DNA of 64,000 bases from Fluviicoccus sp. (GCF_030646115.1 NZ_JAUSMX010000023.1:1-64000), one strand, 5' to 3'. Counted from the first letter of the stretch, positions 38,751 through 48,496 are shown. The notes: generated by a model from the sequence alone, not told the origin. Numbers and translations: made by a program.

Positions 38751-41363
38751 ATGGCTAAAGCACTGGTAATCGTTGAATCGCCCGCCAAAGCAAAAACGAT
38801 CAACAAATATCTCGGGAAGGATTTCATCGTCAAATCCAGTATCGGCCATGTGCGTGATCTGCCGGTCAGCGGAGGCGCCAAAGACGAGAAGGAGCCTGCT
38901 GTCCGCACCAAGGCCAAGAGTCCTGCCGACAAGGCCGAAAGGACCCGCAGCGCCCTGATTTCACGGATGGGGGTGGATCCCGATCACGATTGGGAAGCCC
39001 ATTACCAGATTTTGCCCGGCAAGGAAAAAGTCATTGCCGAATTGAAGATGTTGGCGGCCGGTGTCGAAACCATCTACCTCGCAACCGACTTGGATCGCGA
39101 AGGAGAAGCGATTGCCTGGCATCTGCGAGAAGTGATCGGCGGCAACTCGGACCGTTACCAGCGGGTGGTTTTCAACGAAATCACCAAGACCGCCATCACG
39201 GCCGCCTTCCAGAAACCCAGCCAGCTGAACATGGATCGCGTCAACGCCCAGCAGGCGCGTCGCTTTCTGGATCGTATTGTCGGGTACATGGTGTCGCCGC
39301 TGCTATGGGAGAAAATTGCACGCGGCTTGTCCGCCGGCCGGGTGCAATCCGTGGCTGTGCGCCTGGTTGTGGAAAAGGAACGGGATATCCGCGCCTTTGT
39401 ACCGGAAGAGTACTGGGAAATTCACGCTGACACCCTGACTCCGCAGGCCGTGAAATTGCGCTTGCAAGTTGCACGCTACCAGGATCAGGCCTTCCGCCCG
39501 CATAACGAAAAAGACGCCATGAAGGCCAAAGCCGAGCTGCAAGCCGCGCCGATGTCGGTGGGCAAGCGCGAGGACAAGCCAACCCGCACCCGCCCGCCAG
39601 CACCTTTCATCACGTCCACGCTGCAACAGGCGGCCAGCACCCGTCTGGGCTTCACGGTCAAGAAGACCATGACTCTGGCGCAGCGGCTGTACGAGGCGGG
39701 CTACATTACCTACATGCGTACCGACTCGACCAACCTCAGTCAGGACGCCCTGCAAACCGTGCGCGGCTTTATTGACCAGACCTTCGGCAATAAATACCTG
39801 CCGGAAAAACCCAATTTTTACGCCAGCAAGTCCGGCGCCCAGGAAGCGCACGAAGCCATTCGTCCTTCAGATGTGCATACCCGGCCCGGCAGCATCGCCG
39901 GCATGGAGCGTGACTCGGAACGGCTGTATGACCTGATTTGGCGTCAGTTTGTAGCCTGCCAGATGCCCGATGCCGAATACCTCAGCACCACCATTACCGT
40001 AACCGCCGGCGCTTATGAATTGCGCACCAAGGGCCGTATCCTGACGTTCGACGGTTTTACCCGCGTCTTGTCGCCGGTGCAAAAGGACAATGAAGATATC
40101 GTCCTGCCCGATATCAAGGTGGGTGAGGCATTGACGCTGGTGGAGCTGATACCCACCCAGCATTTCACCAAGGCGCCGCCACGCTTCACTGAAGCGACAT
40201 TGGTGCGGGAGCTGGAAAAACGGGGCATCGGCCGTCCGTCGACCTATGCCTCCATCATTTCCACCATTCAGGATCGCGGTTACGTCAAGCTGGAAAACAA
40301 GCGCTTCTACGCCGAGAAAATGGGCGACATTGTCACGGACCGCTTGCTGGAAAGCTTCCATGACCTGATGGACTACGACTTTACCGCGCATCTGGAAGAG
40401 AATCTCGACAAGGTGGCGGAGGGCGACAGCAATTGGAAACAAGTGCTGGATCAATTCTATCAGGGCTTCAGCCAGCGCTTGCAGCAGGCGGCCGGGGATA
40501 ACGGCATGCGCCGCAACCAGCCGGTCACCATTGACCTGCCGTGCGTACAGTGCGGACGGGAAATGCAGATCCGTACCGCCAGCACCGGGGTGTTTCTGGG
40601 TTGCTCAGGGTATGCGTTGCCCCCGAAGGAACGCTGCAAGGGTACGGTCAATCTGGTGCCGGTCGAACATGTGGCCTTGGCCGATAATGATGAAGAAGGT
40701 GAAACCAACGAATTGCGCGCCCGTCGGCGTTGTCCCAAGTGCGGCACCGCCATGGACAGCTATCTGGTGGATGCCGGGCGCAAGCTGCATGTTTGCGGCA
40801 ATAATCCGGATTGTGACGGTTTCCAGTTGGAAGAAGGGGAATACCGGCTCAAGGGTTATGAAGGCCCCACCATTGAGTGTGACAAGTGCAACGGCCGCAT
40901 GGAGTTGAAGAGTGGCCGCTTTGGCCAGTATTTCGCCTGCACCAGCTGCGCCAATACCCGCAAGGTCCTGAAGAACGGGGAGGCTGCTCCGCCCAAGGCT
41001 GACCCGATTCCCATGCCGGAGCTGCGCTGCGTCAAGACGGATGACTTCTTTATTCTGCGGGATGGCGCCGCCGGACTGTTCCTGGCTGCCAGCCAGTTCC
41101 CCAAACATCGGGAAACCCGGGCGCCAACCATTGCCGAACTGCGCAGCGTCGCCGACCGCTTGGACCCCAAGCATCATTACCTGTTGCAGGCCCCGGACAT
41201 GGATGATTGCGGTAACCCCGCGCAACTGCGGTTCAGCCGCAAAAGCAAGGAGCAATATGTCACTACCGAAGACGGCGAAGGCAAGCCTTCGGGCTGGCAG
41301 GCCTTTTTCCGCGACGGCCACTGGCAAGTGGTGAAGGGGAAAATGCCCAAGGGTGAAAAATAA
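38751..41363 (+). CDS. topA: DNA topoisomerase I TopA
   Basis: This 870-residue type IA enzyme relaxes negative supercoils. The TOPRIM residues are E9 and the DLDRE at 113-117. The active-site tyrosine is Tyr321 in [12 protein letters not shown]. Three C-terminal four-cysteine zinc modules start near residues 600, 660 and 707, followed by a lysine-rich tail. The length matches E. coli TopA (865). The AT-rich gap upstream holds its promoter; I could not single out a convincing -35/-10 pair. Confidence 0.97.
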   Translation: MAKALVIVESPAKAKTINKYLGKDFIVKSSIGHVRDLPVSGGAKDEKEPAVRTKAKSPADKAERTRSALISRMGVDPDHDWEAHYQILPGKEKVIAELKMLAAGVETIYLATDLDREGEAIAWHLREVIGGNSDRYQRVVFNEITKTAITAAFQKPSQLNMDRVNAQQARRFLDRIVGYMVSPLLWEKIARGLSAGRVQSVAVRLVVEKERDIRAFVPEEYWEIHADTLTPQAVKLRLQVARYQDQAFRPHNEKDAMKAKAELQAAPMSVGKREDKPTRTRPPAPFITSTLQQAASTRLGFTVKKTMTLAQRLYEAGYITYMRTDSTNLSQDALQTVRGFIDQTFGNKYLPEKPNFYASKSGAQEAHEAIRPSDVHTRPGSIAGMERDSERLYDLIWRQFVACQMPDAEYLSTTITVTAGAYELRTKGRILTFDGFTRVLSPVQKDNEDIVLPDIKVGEALTLVELIPTQHFTKAPPRFTEATLVRELEKRGIGRPSTYASIISTIQDRGYVKLENKRFYAEKMGDIVTDRLLESFHDLMDYDFTAHLEENLDKVAEGDSNWKQVLDQFYQGFSQRLQQAAGDNGMRRNQPVTIDLPCVQCGREMQIRTASTGVFLGCSGYALPPKERCKGTVNLVPVEHVALADNDEEGETNELRARRRCPKCGTAMDSYLVDAGRKLHVCGNNPDCDGFQLEEGEYRLKGYEGPTIECDKCNGRMELKSGRFGQYFACTSCANTRKVLKNGEAAPPKADPIPMPELRCVKTDDFFILRDGAAGLFLAASQFPKHRETRAPTIAELRSVADRLDPKHHYLLQAPDMDDCGNPAQLRFSRKSKEQYVTTEDGEGKPSGWQAFFRDGHWQVVKGKMPKGEK

Positions 41364-41429
41364 GCGGCTTCTGGCCGTTGGCGCTGAGCTGACGGCCGGT
41401 GAAGCCAGTGATCGTCAGGAACGGGTGGA

Positions 41430-41750
41430 ATGATAGAACAGAAAGAATCCGGCCCCGAGTTGCTGGAAGTGGTTGAAGTCAGGGATGGCGAAGTCGTATT
41501 GCGTCGCGCTGACAGCAGCCAAGGTTCCGGGGAGCCGCTGGTCTCAATCCGCTTTTCGGAGGAAGCGCGGGAGATTCTGGGCGGTCAGGCCGGTAATCTG
41601 GGCAAGTCCATGATTGCCGCCGGATTGCAGATGGTCGGGTTAATGTTCCGGCAGCAGGCGGAAGCGGCCGGGCATGAGGCCAGTGCCGACGAAGATGAAA
41701 ATGCGGCAGACACCCCGGCAGAGAGTGTTGACCGCCACCGTCTGCATTGA
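41430..41750 (+). CDS. small conserved hypothetical protein downstream of topA
   Basis: This 106-residue acidic, cytoplasmic protein starts MIEQKESGPELLEVVEVRDGE. A predicted helix, AGNLGKSMIAAGLQMVGLMFRQQ, is the most conserved-looking part. The C-terminus is very acidic and disordered. No known domain was recognised. It is 66 bases downstream of topA on the same strand and may be cotranscribed. It converges with the cysH cluster. Confidence 0.65.
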   Translation: MIEQKESGPELLEVVEVRDGEVVLRRADSSQGSGEPLVSIRFSEEAREILGGQAGNLGKSMIAAGLQMVGLMFRQQAEAAGHEASADEDENAADTPAESVDRHRLH

Positions 41751-41790
41751 TGAAATTCGGGGTTGCAGGTTTATCCTGAACCCTAACCCG

Positions 41791-42123
41791 TTACAGAAAG
41801 TCCAGATTTTCGTTGTTCATGATTTCCCGCAACTCATCCTTTTCGGATACGGCAGTTGCCAGAACTTCCTTCACAAACTTCAAATAAACCGTATGCACGG
41901 TTTGTGTGCCGTCATTGGCGGTAACCACAAAAAACGGCGCCCGGTCCACGCTCAGTCGGGCCGCCAGTTGCATGCCGGCGGATTCCGGGTCGCGCTCATC
42001 AGCCACCAGCAGTTCATCCACAAAGCGCATCTGGTTCTCGGCTTCCATGCGTTCCAGCACTTCACCGCACTTTTTGCAGGGAGAGCCATCCATCAGGATC
42101 TTTTTCACCATGGTAATGTGCAT
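41791..42123 (-). CDS. small thioredoxin/glutaredoxin-like protein with CxxC site
   Basis: This 110-residue protein has the probable redox site SPCKKC (Cys16 and Cys19) near the N-terminus. The later segment RAPFFVVTANDG resembles the cis-proline region of the thioredoxin fold. I chose ATG 42123 because the strong ribosome binding site GGAGGT lies 7 bases upstream; the frame extends to 42153. It is directly downstream of cysH on the same strand, which suggests that it reduces the APS reductase or a partner. That role is inference. Confidence 0.75.
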   Translation of the reverse strand: MHITMVKKILMDGSPCKKCGEVLERMEAENQMRFVDELLVADERDPESAGMQLAARLSVDRAPFFVVTANDGTQTVHTVYLKFVKEVLATAVSEKDELREIMNNENLDFL

Positions 42124-42194
42124 GGTTGTTACCTCCATCAATACTGCTTGCATCCGGGCGGGTATGCAAAAACGTTAAAACCGGGGCCGTTGGC

Positions 42195-42923
42195 TTACTT
42201 CAGGTTAACGACGTGCAGGCCGCATTCCTTCTTGGTGGCTTCTTCCCACCACCAGCGTCCTTCACGTTCGTGCTGGTTCGGCAACACCGGACGGGTGCAG
42301 GGCTCGCAGCCAATGCTGGTGAAACCTTTCTCATGCAGCTCATTGTAGGGAACTTCATAAGCGCGGATGTAATCCCACACCTGTTCCGAAGTCCAGTTGG
42401 CCAGCGGGTTGAACTTCACCAGGCTCTTGCCCGGTCCGGAAAAAGCGGCATCAGGTTGCACCACGGGCACGCTGACGCGGGTGCCGGGGCTTTGGTCCTT
42501 GCGCTGGCCGGTAATCCAGGCATCCAGCGTGGCCAGTTTCTTGCGTAAGGGAGCCACCTTGCGCACACCGCAACATTCCTTGTGATCCTCGGTATAAAAG
42601 CTGAACATGCCTTTCTTGTTCACCATCTCTTCCACCAGCGTGGCATCGGGGAAGCAGATTTCTATGCTGACCTTGTATTTATCACGCACCTTGTCCAGCA
42701 GGCGGTAGGTTTCACCGTGCAGGCGGCCGGTATCCAGCGAAAAAACCCGGAACGGCTTGCCCAGACGGGCCGCCATGTCCACCAGCACCACATCATCCGC
42801 GCCACTGAAAGAGATGGCTGCATTTTCGCCAAAGTTGTCCAGTGCCAGCGCCAGGATTTCCTGGGGTGTTTTGGCGTCGAAATCAGCCGCCCATTGCTGG
42901 ACAGTCTCTTTGGTGATGGTCAT
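42195..42923 (-). CDS. cysH: adenylyl-sulfate (APS) reductase CysH, iron-sulfur type
   Basis: This 242-residue cytoplasmic enzyme reduces activated sulfate to sulfite with thioredoxin or a related donor. The catalytic cysteine is in the ECGLH motif (Cys234). Four further cysteines, the pair Cys117-Cys118 and the CxxC at 206/209, are the [4Fe-4S] ligands that mark the APS-using type rather than the E. coli PAPS-using enzyme. The PP-loop-like SFSGADD is near residue 38. The sulfite reductase that takes its product is at 58-60 kb. Confidence 0.95.
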   Translation of the reverse strand: MTITKETVQQWAADFDAKTPQEILALALDNFGENAAISFSGADDVVLVDMAARLGKPFRVFSLDTGRLHGETYRLLDKVRDKYKVSIEICFPDATLVEEMVNKKGMFSFYTEDHKECCGVRKVAPLRKKLATLDAWITGQRKDQSPGTRVSVPVVQPDAAFSGPGKSLVKFNPLANWTSEQVWDYIRAYEVPYNELHEKGFTSIGCEPCTRPVLPNQHEREGRWWWEEATKKECGLHVVNLK

Positions 42924-43070
42924 GACGGATCCTCGTGAGGGGAATGGGTATCAGTAAGATGGGGACGAAGGGGCATAATTCTACCAGCAAAAAAGTCGGA
43001 GATTGCACCGGCGGGATGAAATCGGTAGAGTTCGCGCCAGGTTTTAAACACAATATTTGACGGGGTGGCT

Positions 43071-43685
43071 ATGGAAATCGTATGTCTGGATCTGGAAGGC
43101 GTGCTGGTGCCGGAAATCTGGATCAATTTTGCGAAGAAGACGGGCATCAAGGCGCTTGAAGCCACCACTCGCGACATTCCCGACTACGATGTGCTGATGA
43201 AGCAGCGCCTGGAAATCCTGCGCGAGCACAAGCTGGGCTTGCCCGACATTCAGGCCGTCATCGCCGACATGGGGCCGCTTCCCGGCGCCGCTGAATTTGT
43301 CGCCTGGGTGCGCGAGCATTTCCAGTTGATCATCCTCTCCGACACCTTCTATGAGTTTGCCGATCCGCTGATGAAGCAACTGGGCCGCCCCACCATTTTC
43401 TGCCACAAGCTGGAAACCGACAGCAACGGCATGATCACCAATTATGTGCTGCGCCAGCCGGACCAGAAGCGTGAGGCTGTCAAAGCCCTGCATGGCCTGA
43501 AGTATCGCGTTATTGCCGCCGGTGATTCCTATAACGACACCGCCATGCTGGGCGAAGCGGAAAAGGGCATTCTTTTTGATGCCCCGGACAACGTCATTCG
43601 CGAATTTCCGCAGTTCCCGGTGACCAAGACCTATGAAGAACTGAAGGCCCAGATTCGCAGCGGCTCGTTGCGCAATATTCCCTGA
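43071..43685 (+). CDS. thrH: phosphoserine phosphatase / homoserine phosphotransferase ThrH
   Basis: This 204-residue HAD-superfamily enzyme dephosphorylates phosphoserine and can pass the phosphate to homoserine, as known for Pseudomonas ThrH. The nucleophile loop reads DLEGVLVPEIW, with DxE in place of the usual DxD, which is characteristic of ThrH. GDSYNDTAML near residue 151 completes the HAD motifs. ATG 43071 is preferred over GTG 43065. It is divergent from cysH, as in pseudomonads. Confidence 0.93.
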   Translation: MEIVCLDLEGVLVPEIWINFAKKTGIKALEATTRDIPDYDVLMKQRLEILREHKLGLPDIQAVIADMGPLPGAAEFVAWVREHFQLIILSDTFYEFADPLMKQLGRPTIFCHKLETDSNGMITNYVLRQPDQKREAVKALHGLKYRVIAAGDSYNDTAMLGEAEKGILFDAPDNVIREFPQFPVTKTYEELKAQIRSGSLRNIP

Positions 43686-43753
43686 TTAAAGTTACGCATT
43701 CACATGTGTCCGCCATCTGAACCACTAAAGTTCATGATGGTGGAAACATGTTT

Positions 43754-45259
43754 TCAACCCGGTTTCAAAAACCGCCGCTCCAATTCCTTCAGCAACGGTC
43801 CAATCTTGTTGAAGCATTCCTGATACTCCGCCTCGCATTCCGAATCCGCTACAATGCCGCCGCCCGCCCAGGCGTAAATTTCGTTCTTCACCCGCAGCAA
43901 GGTGCGGATGGCGATGTTCCATTCCCCCTGCCCGTCCGCCGACAGCCAGCCCATGGTTCCGCAATAAATGGAGCGTTCGCAGTTTTCCAGCTCGTCGATG
44001 ATTTCCATGGCCCTCTTTTTGGGGGCGCCGGTAATGGAGCCGCCGGGAAAGGCATCAAACAGCAAATCCAGCGGGTGGGAGTCCGGATGAAGCTGACAGC
44101 TGATTTCGCTGATCATGTGGTGAACATGGGCGAAGGACTCAATGCGGAACAGCTCGTCGGCGCGCACCGAGCCGGTAACGGCATGCTGGCTGAGGTCATT
44201 GCGCAACAGGTCGACAATCATCAGGTTTTCAGCGCGGTCCTTGGGGTGCAGGGACAATTCTTGCAGCAGGGCGGCGTCTTCCGCAGGGTCGGAGCTGCGG
44301 GGGCGGGTGCCTTTGATGGGGCGGGTGACTACGCGGTTGCCGTCGAAACGCAGGAAAAGCTCCGGTGACAGGCAAAGGATATCGCCAAAAGGGGTGGCGG
44401 CATAGGCAGCGTGGGGAGGGCGGCTGATGCTATCAAGAGCCAGGAAGGCGTTCAGGCTGTTGCCCCGGCAAGGGGCCTTGAAGGCCTGCGCCAGATTGAC
44501 CTGATAGCAGTCACCGGCATGGAGGTAGTGCTGAATGCGCTGGAAGTTATGTGCGTAGTCTGCGGCCGGGGTAAGTGCGTTGAAGGCGGCGTTCAGCTGG
44601 AACGGTTGAGCAAGTCCGGTTTTACTGGTGGTGACGGCTGCATGCAGGGTGGACAGCAGTTCACTGGTGGCGGCCGTGATGACGGCTTCGCCGGTGGCTT
44701 GCAGGGAAATGAACGCATCATAAAACCCGAAGCACGCCAGGGGAAAATCTGGCGCATGTTGCTTGGGGTGAGTCCGATTTTGGGTTGCATTGTAAGCCAG
44801 CCAGCCGATCATGCCGCCACTGAAGTCCGGGCTGTGGGGAAGCAGGGAGGGAAAGTGATTCAAGGTGGCTTTCAGCAGCGGCAGCAGTGGGCTGTCAATG
44901 CGTTCATGACGGTAGTTGTAATCATCCTGGCGCGTGTAGAGATGGATGCCGTCATTACCGGTCTGCACAATGACCTGCCGGGGTAGTGTGGCAAGGGTGG
45001 TCGCAGTTCCGGATCGCAGCCAAACGCTCCAGTCACCCGGTTTGTCTGACAGTGTTTCCGGGGGGATGTCTGAAGGTAATTGCTGGCTGAATGGGTGGTG
45101 GGGCATGCGCGCAGAGGGGCCGTGGTTGAAGCTGAAGTTGATCTTCCCTGAACGCGTTGTCAATGACAAGCTGTTTTGCGCCGTAAGGGTTTTCAGGCCG
45201 ACTCCCGTAGCATTTTCCAGCAAAACGCCTGCCGTCAATGTTCTGGTTGAATCTTGCAC
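43754..45259 (-). CDS. pabB: aminodeoxychorismate synthase component I PabB
   Basis: This 501-residue enzyme converts chorismate and ammonia to aminodeoxychorismate for folate synthesis. The PIKGTRPR motif carries the lysine that distinguishes PabB from anthranilate synthase (PIAGT). LHPKDRAENLMIVDLLRNDL, GSITGAPKKRAMEII and GGGIVADSECEAEYQE complete the chorismate-binding domain. The start is uncertain: GTG 45259 gives 501 residues, longer than E. coli PabB (453). No pabA or pabC is nearby. Its 5' end overlaps the promoter of the divergent first filA-like gene. Confidence 0.93.
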   Translation of the reverse strand: MQDSTRTLTAGVLLENATGVGLKTLTAQNSLSLTTRSGKINFSFNHGPSARMPHHPFSQQLPSDIPPETLSDKPGDWSVWLRSGTATTLATLPRQVIVQTGNDGIHLYTRQDDYNYRHERIDSPLLPLLKATLNHFPSLLPHSPDFSGGMIGWLAYNATQNRTHPKQHAPDFPLACFGFYDAFISLQATGEAVITAATSELLSTLHAAVTTSKTGLAQPFQLNAAFNALTPAADYAHNFQRIQHYLHAGDCYQVNLAQAFKAPCRGNSLNAFLALDSISRPPHAAYAATPFGDILCLSPELFLRFDGNRVVTRPIKGTRPRSSDPAEDAALLQELSLHPKDRAENLMIVDLLRNDLSQHAVTGSVRADELFRIESFAHVHHMISEISCQLHPDSHPLDLLFDAFPGGSITGAPKKRAMEIIDELENCERSIYCGTMGWLSADGQGEWNIAIRTLLRVKNEIYAWAGGGIVADSECEAEYQECFNKIGPLLKELERRFLKPG

Positions 45260-45282
45260 ACCCGTGCTAACTATGAAAGAAT
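45254..45282 (+). promoter_or_regulatory. promoter of filA-like gene 1
   Basis: A -35 like element TTGCAC (45254-45259) is separated by exactly 17 bases from the -10 like element AAGAAT (45277-45282). The same arrangement is kept upstream of the duplicate gene although the spacer sequences differ, which supports its function. Confidence 0.5.
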
Positions 45283-45342
45283 GTGAACGGGTGTACTAAA
45301 ATCACGCAAAAATTCCAATACTTCCACCCCATGGAGAGAATA

Positions 45343-46224
45343 ATGTCTTATTTCAACCGCCTTATGCTTGCTTCCATTGTTGCCGCATCTTCATCCGCCT
45401 TTGCTCTGGAGTCGCTGGAAGATGAGGCACTGTCCCAGACCACTGGTCAGGACGGCGTAACCATCAGCATTACCCCGCCTGTCGCCGGCATCGTGTTTTC
45501 TACGGTGATCCATGATTCTGATCCTGTTGTTGATGGCGCCATCATCATTGGTAACCCACTGTCGGCAGCCGGTCATACCGCTACCAGTATCACTACCCCG
45601 GTCGGTCAGTCGATCAATCTGGTGGTCGATGCCACGGGTGATGTAGACGCTGGCACCGCTGGTAACCAGGCCTCCTTGCTGGTTAACGTGGTTATTCCGA
45701 CAGGCACTATTATTCATACCGGCTCCATCTCGGCAGCCCAAAGTAACTTGGCCGGCGTAGCTGTCACCAACCAAACTGCGGCTATTGTTGATGACATCAC
45801 TGTGACCTTGGGTGCAACCACTCTGGCCATGACACTGGGTAATGAAGTGGCCACTACCGGCCAAATGATGCGCTTTACCTCCCTCATGACCGGTGGTTTG
45901 ACGCTGGCCAACTTCGCCCTGCGCGACGCCAACGGCGGTAACGGCAGTGCGGCCAGCGGCGGTTCTGCCATTCGCGCCACCAGCATTGTCATGAATGATC
46001 TCGGCGCCAGCACCAATCTTAATATTGATGCCCGTATTGATGTAGTGCCTACCGGCCTGCAAGTCAATCTGGTGCAGTTCGGTACGTTGGCTGGTGGTGC
46101 GGATGTGCAGATGACGGGCTTGCGCTTCGGTAGTACTTCCGCAGTGGACAACGTGGCTATCGGCAACGTGGATATCGTCGGTCTGAACCTGGCAGGTACG
46201 CTGATCAAGATCGCCGGTCACTAA
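45343..46224 (+). CDS. FilA-like exported putative pilus subunit, copy 1
   Basis: This 293-residue exported protein belongs to the family annotated in Acinetobacter as 'putative pilus system protein FilA'. A signal peptide (MSYFNRLMLASIVAASSSAFA) is followed by 13 residues and the motif GQDGVTI. The body is rich in small and beta-prone residues and holds the family blocks VVDATGD, MTLGNEV and QFGTLAGGADVQ. It ends GNVDIVGLNLAGTLIKIAGH. ATG 45343 follows GGAGAG. It has its own promoter and terminator. Fibre-subunit function is inference from the cluster. Confidence 0.78.
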   Translation: MSYFNRLMLASIVAASSSAFALESLEDEALSQTTGQDGVTISITPPVAGIVFSTVIHDSDPVVDGAIIIGNPLSAAGHTATSITTPVGQSINLVVDATGDVDAGTAGNQASLLVNVVIPTGTIIHTGSISAAQSNLAGVAVTNQTAAIVDDITVTLGATTLAMTLGNEVATTGQMMRFTSLMTGGLTLANFALRDANGGNGSAASGGSAIRATSIVMNDLGASTNLNIDARIDVVPTGLQVNLVQFGTLAGGADVQMTGLRFGSTSAVDNVAIGNVDIVGLNLAGTLIKIAGH

Positions 46225-46247
46225 TCCGGTTGTTATTTTAGGTGTAC

Positions 46248-46278
46248 AGAATGCCCCGTATTCGGGGCATTCTTTTTC
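46248..46278 (+). terminator. terminator of filA-like gene 1
   Basis: The stem AGAATGCCCCG / CGGGGCATTCT (46248-46258 and 46263-46273) has the loop TATT and is followed by TTTTT. It begins 23 bases after the stop codon. Confidence 0.9.
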
Positions 46279-46447
46279 GTAAGTTGACATGGGAATGAAT
46301 GGATATTCAGGCCAATTATCGGAATATTCGTTAGGCCGCAAGGCTAAGTTACCGGGTGGTCGCAATCCACAAAGCTGCAGGCAGAGTCTTGCACGGGAGT
46401 GGCTGGAAATTGTTCATCCGTCTCATTGGCAAATGGCGCATCAAGTA

Positions 46448-46476
46448 TTGTTTTGGGGGGAGGTGTGTGAAAGAAT
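46448..46476 (+). promoter_or_regulatory. promoter of filA-like gene 2
   Basis: TTGTTT (46448-46453), 17 bases, then AAGAAT (46471-46476). The -10 element and the downstream GGGTGTACTAAAA stretch match the promoter of copy 1, while the spacer is different. Confidence 0.5.
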
Positions 46477-46537
46477 AAGGACGGGTGTACTAAAAACCAC
46501 GCGAATAAGCCAATATTGCCACCCCTTGGAGAGAACA

Positions 46538-47419
46538 ATGACTCATTTCAATCGCCTTCTGCTTGCTTCCCTGATTGCCACATCCTCTTCCGCCTTCGCT
46601 CTGGAGTCGCTGGAAGATGAGGCCCTGTCCCAGACCTCCGGTCAGGACGGCGTCACCATCAGCATTACCCCGCCTGTCGCCGGTATCGTGTTTTCTACGG
46701 TGATCCATGATTCTGATCCCGCTGTTGATGGCGCCATCATCATTGGTAACCCACTGTCGGCAGCCGGTCATACCGCTACCAGTATCACTACCCCGGTTGG
46801 TCAGTCGATCAATCTGGTGGTCGATGCCACGGGTGATGTAGATGCTGGCACCGCTGGTAACCAGGCCTCCTTGCTGGTTAACGTGGTTATTCCGACAGGC
46901 ACCATCATTCATACCGGCTCCATCTCGGCAGCCCAAAGTAACTTGGCCGGCGTGGCTGTCACCAACCAAACTGCGGCTATTGTTGATGACATCACTGTGA
47001 CCTTGGGTGCAACCACTCTGGCCATGACACTGGGTAATGAAGTAGCCACTACCGGCCAAATGATGCGCTTTACCTCCCTCATGACCGGTGGTTTGACGCT
47101 GGCCAACTTTGCCCTTCGTGATGCCAACGGCGGCAACGGTAGTGCGGCCAGTGGTGGCTCCGCCATTCGCGCCACCAGCATTGTCATGAATGATCTGGGT
47201 GCCAGCACCGACCTTAACATTGATGCCCGTATTGATGTAGTGCCTACCGGCCTGCAAGTCAATCTGGTTCAGTTCGGTACGTTGGCTGGCGGTGCTGATG
47301 TACAGTTGACAGGTTTGCGCTTCGGTAGCACTTCCGCAGTGGATAACGTGGCCATTGGCAACGTGGATATCGTCGGTCTGAACCTGGCAGGTACGCTGAT
47401 CAAGATCGCCGGTCACTAA
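46538..47419 (+). CDS. FilA-like exported putative pilus subunit, copy 2
   Basis: This 293-residue near-twin of copy 1 differs at 3 residues after the GQDG motif (V to A, N to D, M to L) but at 7 of the first 38 residues, in the signal peptide and propeptide. The signal peptide MTHFNRLLLASLIATSSSAFA is followed by the same 13-residue spacing to GQDG. ATG 46538 follows GGAGAG. The long frame starting at 46289 is an artefact of the open upstream region. It has its own promoter and terminator. Confidence 0.78.
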   Translation: MTHFNRLLLASLIATSSSAFALESLEDEALSQTSGQDGVTISITPPVAGIVFSTVIHDSDPAVDGAIIIGNPLSAAGHTATSITTPVGQSINLVVDATGDVDAGTAGNQASLLVNVVIPTGTIIHTGSISAAQSNLAGVAVTNQTAAIVDDITVTLGATTLAMTLGNEVATTGQMMRFTSLMTGGLTLANFALRDANGGNGSAASGGSAIRATSIVMNDLGASTDLNIDARIDVVPTGLQVNLVQFGTLAGGADVQLTGLRFGSTSAVDNVAIGNVDIVGLNLAGTLIKIAGH

Positions 47420-47440
47420 TCCGGTTGTTGCTTTAAGTGT

Positions 47441-47473
47441 GCAGAATGCCCCGTTATCGGGGCATTCTGCTTT
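47441..47473 (+). terminator. terminator of filA-like gene 2
   Basis: The stem GCAGAATGCCCCG / CGGGGCATTCTGC (47441-47453 and 47458-47470) has loop TTAT and a weak TTT tail. It is the duplicate of the copy 1 terminator with a two-base-pair longer stem. Confidence 0.8.
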
Positions 47474-47617
47474 GTGGGGCATCAAAAGTGAAAATTGGGA
47501 GGGAATCCAGGCCTTCTGTCTGCTGGATGATCAGTGCTGTGGCCAAAGCAAAAAGCTTGCTGTAAGATGTGCAAACTAATAACACTATAAAAATCACAAT
47601 GCCATGGAGATCTGCCC

Positions 47618-48487
47618 ATGAAAGGCCCCACTCCTTTTGCCAAAGCAACCGCCCTCATGGCTTGTGTACTCACGGCTTCCCCGGCTTTTGCCCTTGAAAA
47701 TCTCTCCGATACCGATCTGTCCGGTGAAGTCGCGCGTGACGGTGTCACCTTTAAACTGATTCTGGCGGATTTTGACGGCGCAGGGGCGGGCACCGATCTC
47801 GGTTTGAGTGTTGGCCAAACGTTGCTGCATGACGGTGATGGCACGCCGGGCGCAATAGTTCATGGTACGAGTATTGTGGGGGATCGACTGGAGTTGACCA
47901 TGGCGGCGGGTAGCGTCATCACGACAATGGTTGATGCTGTGGGTGATGCCAGTGCATTGCCGGGCAACCAGGCCATGTTGAACATAAATATTGATGTGCC
48001 GGCTTTTACCCTCAAGACAGGTAAATTGTATGCAGCGCGCAGTAACGGTACAGGTGCAGTTGTTTCTGACTTGTCCGGGGCCATTACCGAGGGTATGACC
48101 CTAAATGTGGGGGCTTTAACTGTGAATGCCCAGCTTGGCACAGAAAACCAAGGGTACATGTTGCTGGTCAATGGGAATATGGCGGGTGGAATTACGGGTT
48201 CCAACTTTGTCCTGAATGATGTCAATTCGGGGGGGGGTATTCGTATAAATACCATTGCGATTGAGAATAACGGAGCCAGTACTGCGCTGGATGTTTCCGT
48301 GGGCGTAGACATCGGGCCGGCGGGTCTAGTAGCCGAGGTCATTCAATTGGGTACCCTGGCAGGTGGCATGGACTTGCAGTTGGGTGGCGTGAAGCTTGGC
48401 AATGCTGGCGCCACATCCATTGGCAATGTGGATATTGTCGGCTTGAACCTGGCGTCTACGCTGATCCAGATATCCGGTCATCTTTGA
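47618..48487 (+). CDS. FilA-like exported protein, divergent copy 3
   Basis: This 289-residue paralogue has the signal peptide KATALMACVLTASPAFA, then 13 residues and ARDGVTF in place of GQDGVTI. It shares the blocks MVDAVGD, QLGTENQ, IQLGTLAGGMDLQLGGVKLG and the ending IVGLNLASTLIQISGHL. Loss of the Gln-Gly part of the motif is notable because the spacing is kept. A GGAG ribosome binding site precedes ATG 47618. It is followed by a very long perfect hairpin. A role as a minor or tip subunit is possible. Confidence 0.72.
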   Translation: MKGPTPFAKATALMACVLTASPAFALENLSDTDLSGEVARDGVTFKLILADFDGAGAGTDLGLSVGQTLLHDGDGTPGAIVHGTSIVGDRLELTMAAGSVITTMVDAVGDASALPGNQAMLNINIDVPAFTLKTGKLYAARSNGTGAVVSDLSGAITEGMTLNVGALTVNAQLGTENQGYMLLVNGNMAGGITGSNFVLNDVNSGGGIRINTIAIENNGASTALDVSVGVDIGPAGLVAEVIQLGTLAGGMDLQLGGVKLGNAGATSIGNVDIVGLNLASTLIQISGHL

Positions 48488-48496
48488 TGCGGAGTG

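Larger units (their letters stand above)
45254..47469 (+). repeat. tandem duplication of a filA-like transcription unit
   Basis: Two near-identical units lie 1195 bases apart. Each contains a promoter (45254-45282 and 46448-46476), an ATTCC/CCAATA-type leader, an 882-base gene and a terminator with the stem GAATGCCCCG. The mature proteins differ at 3 residues. The first unit has about 170 bases of unrelated spacer after its terminator. Confidence 0.9.

Noticed and set aside
45391-46365. Long minus-strand frames opposite filA-like genes 1 and 2
   Set aside because: They mirror each other only because the plus-strand genes are duplicated. They have no signal peptide, ribosome binding site or known motif.
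46289-46537. An 83-codon N-terminal extension of filA-like gene 2
   Set aside because: The extension lacks a signal peptide and contains the promoter of the gene. ATG 46538, with GGAGAG upstream, matches copy 1.
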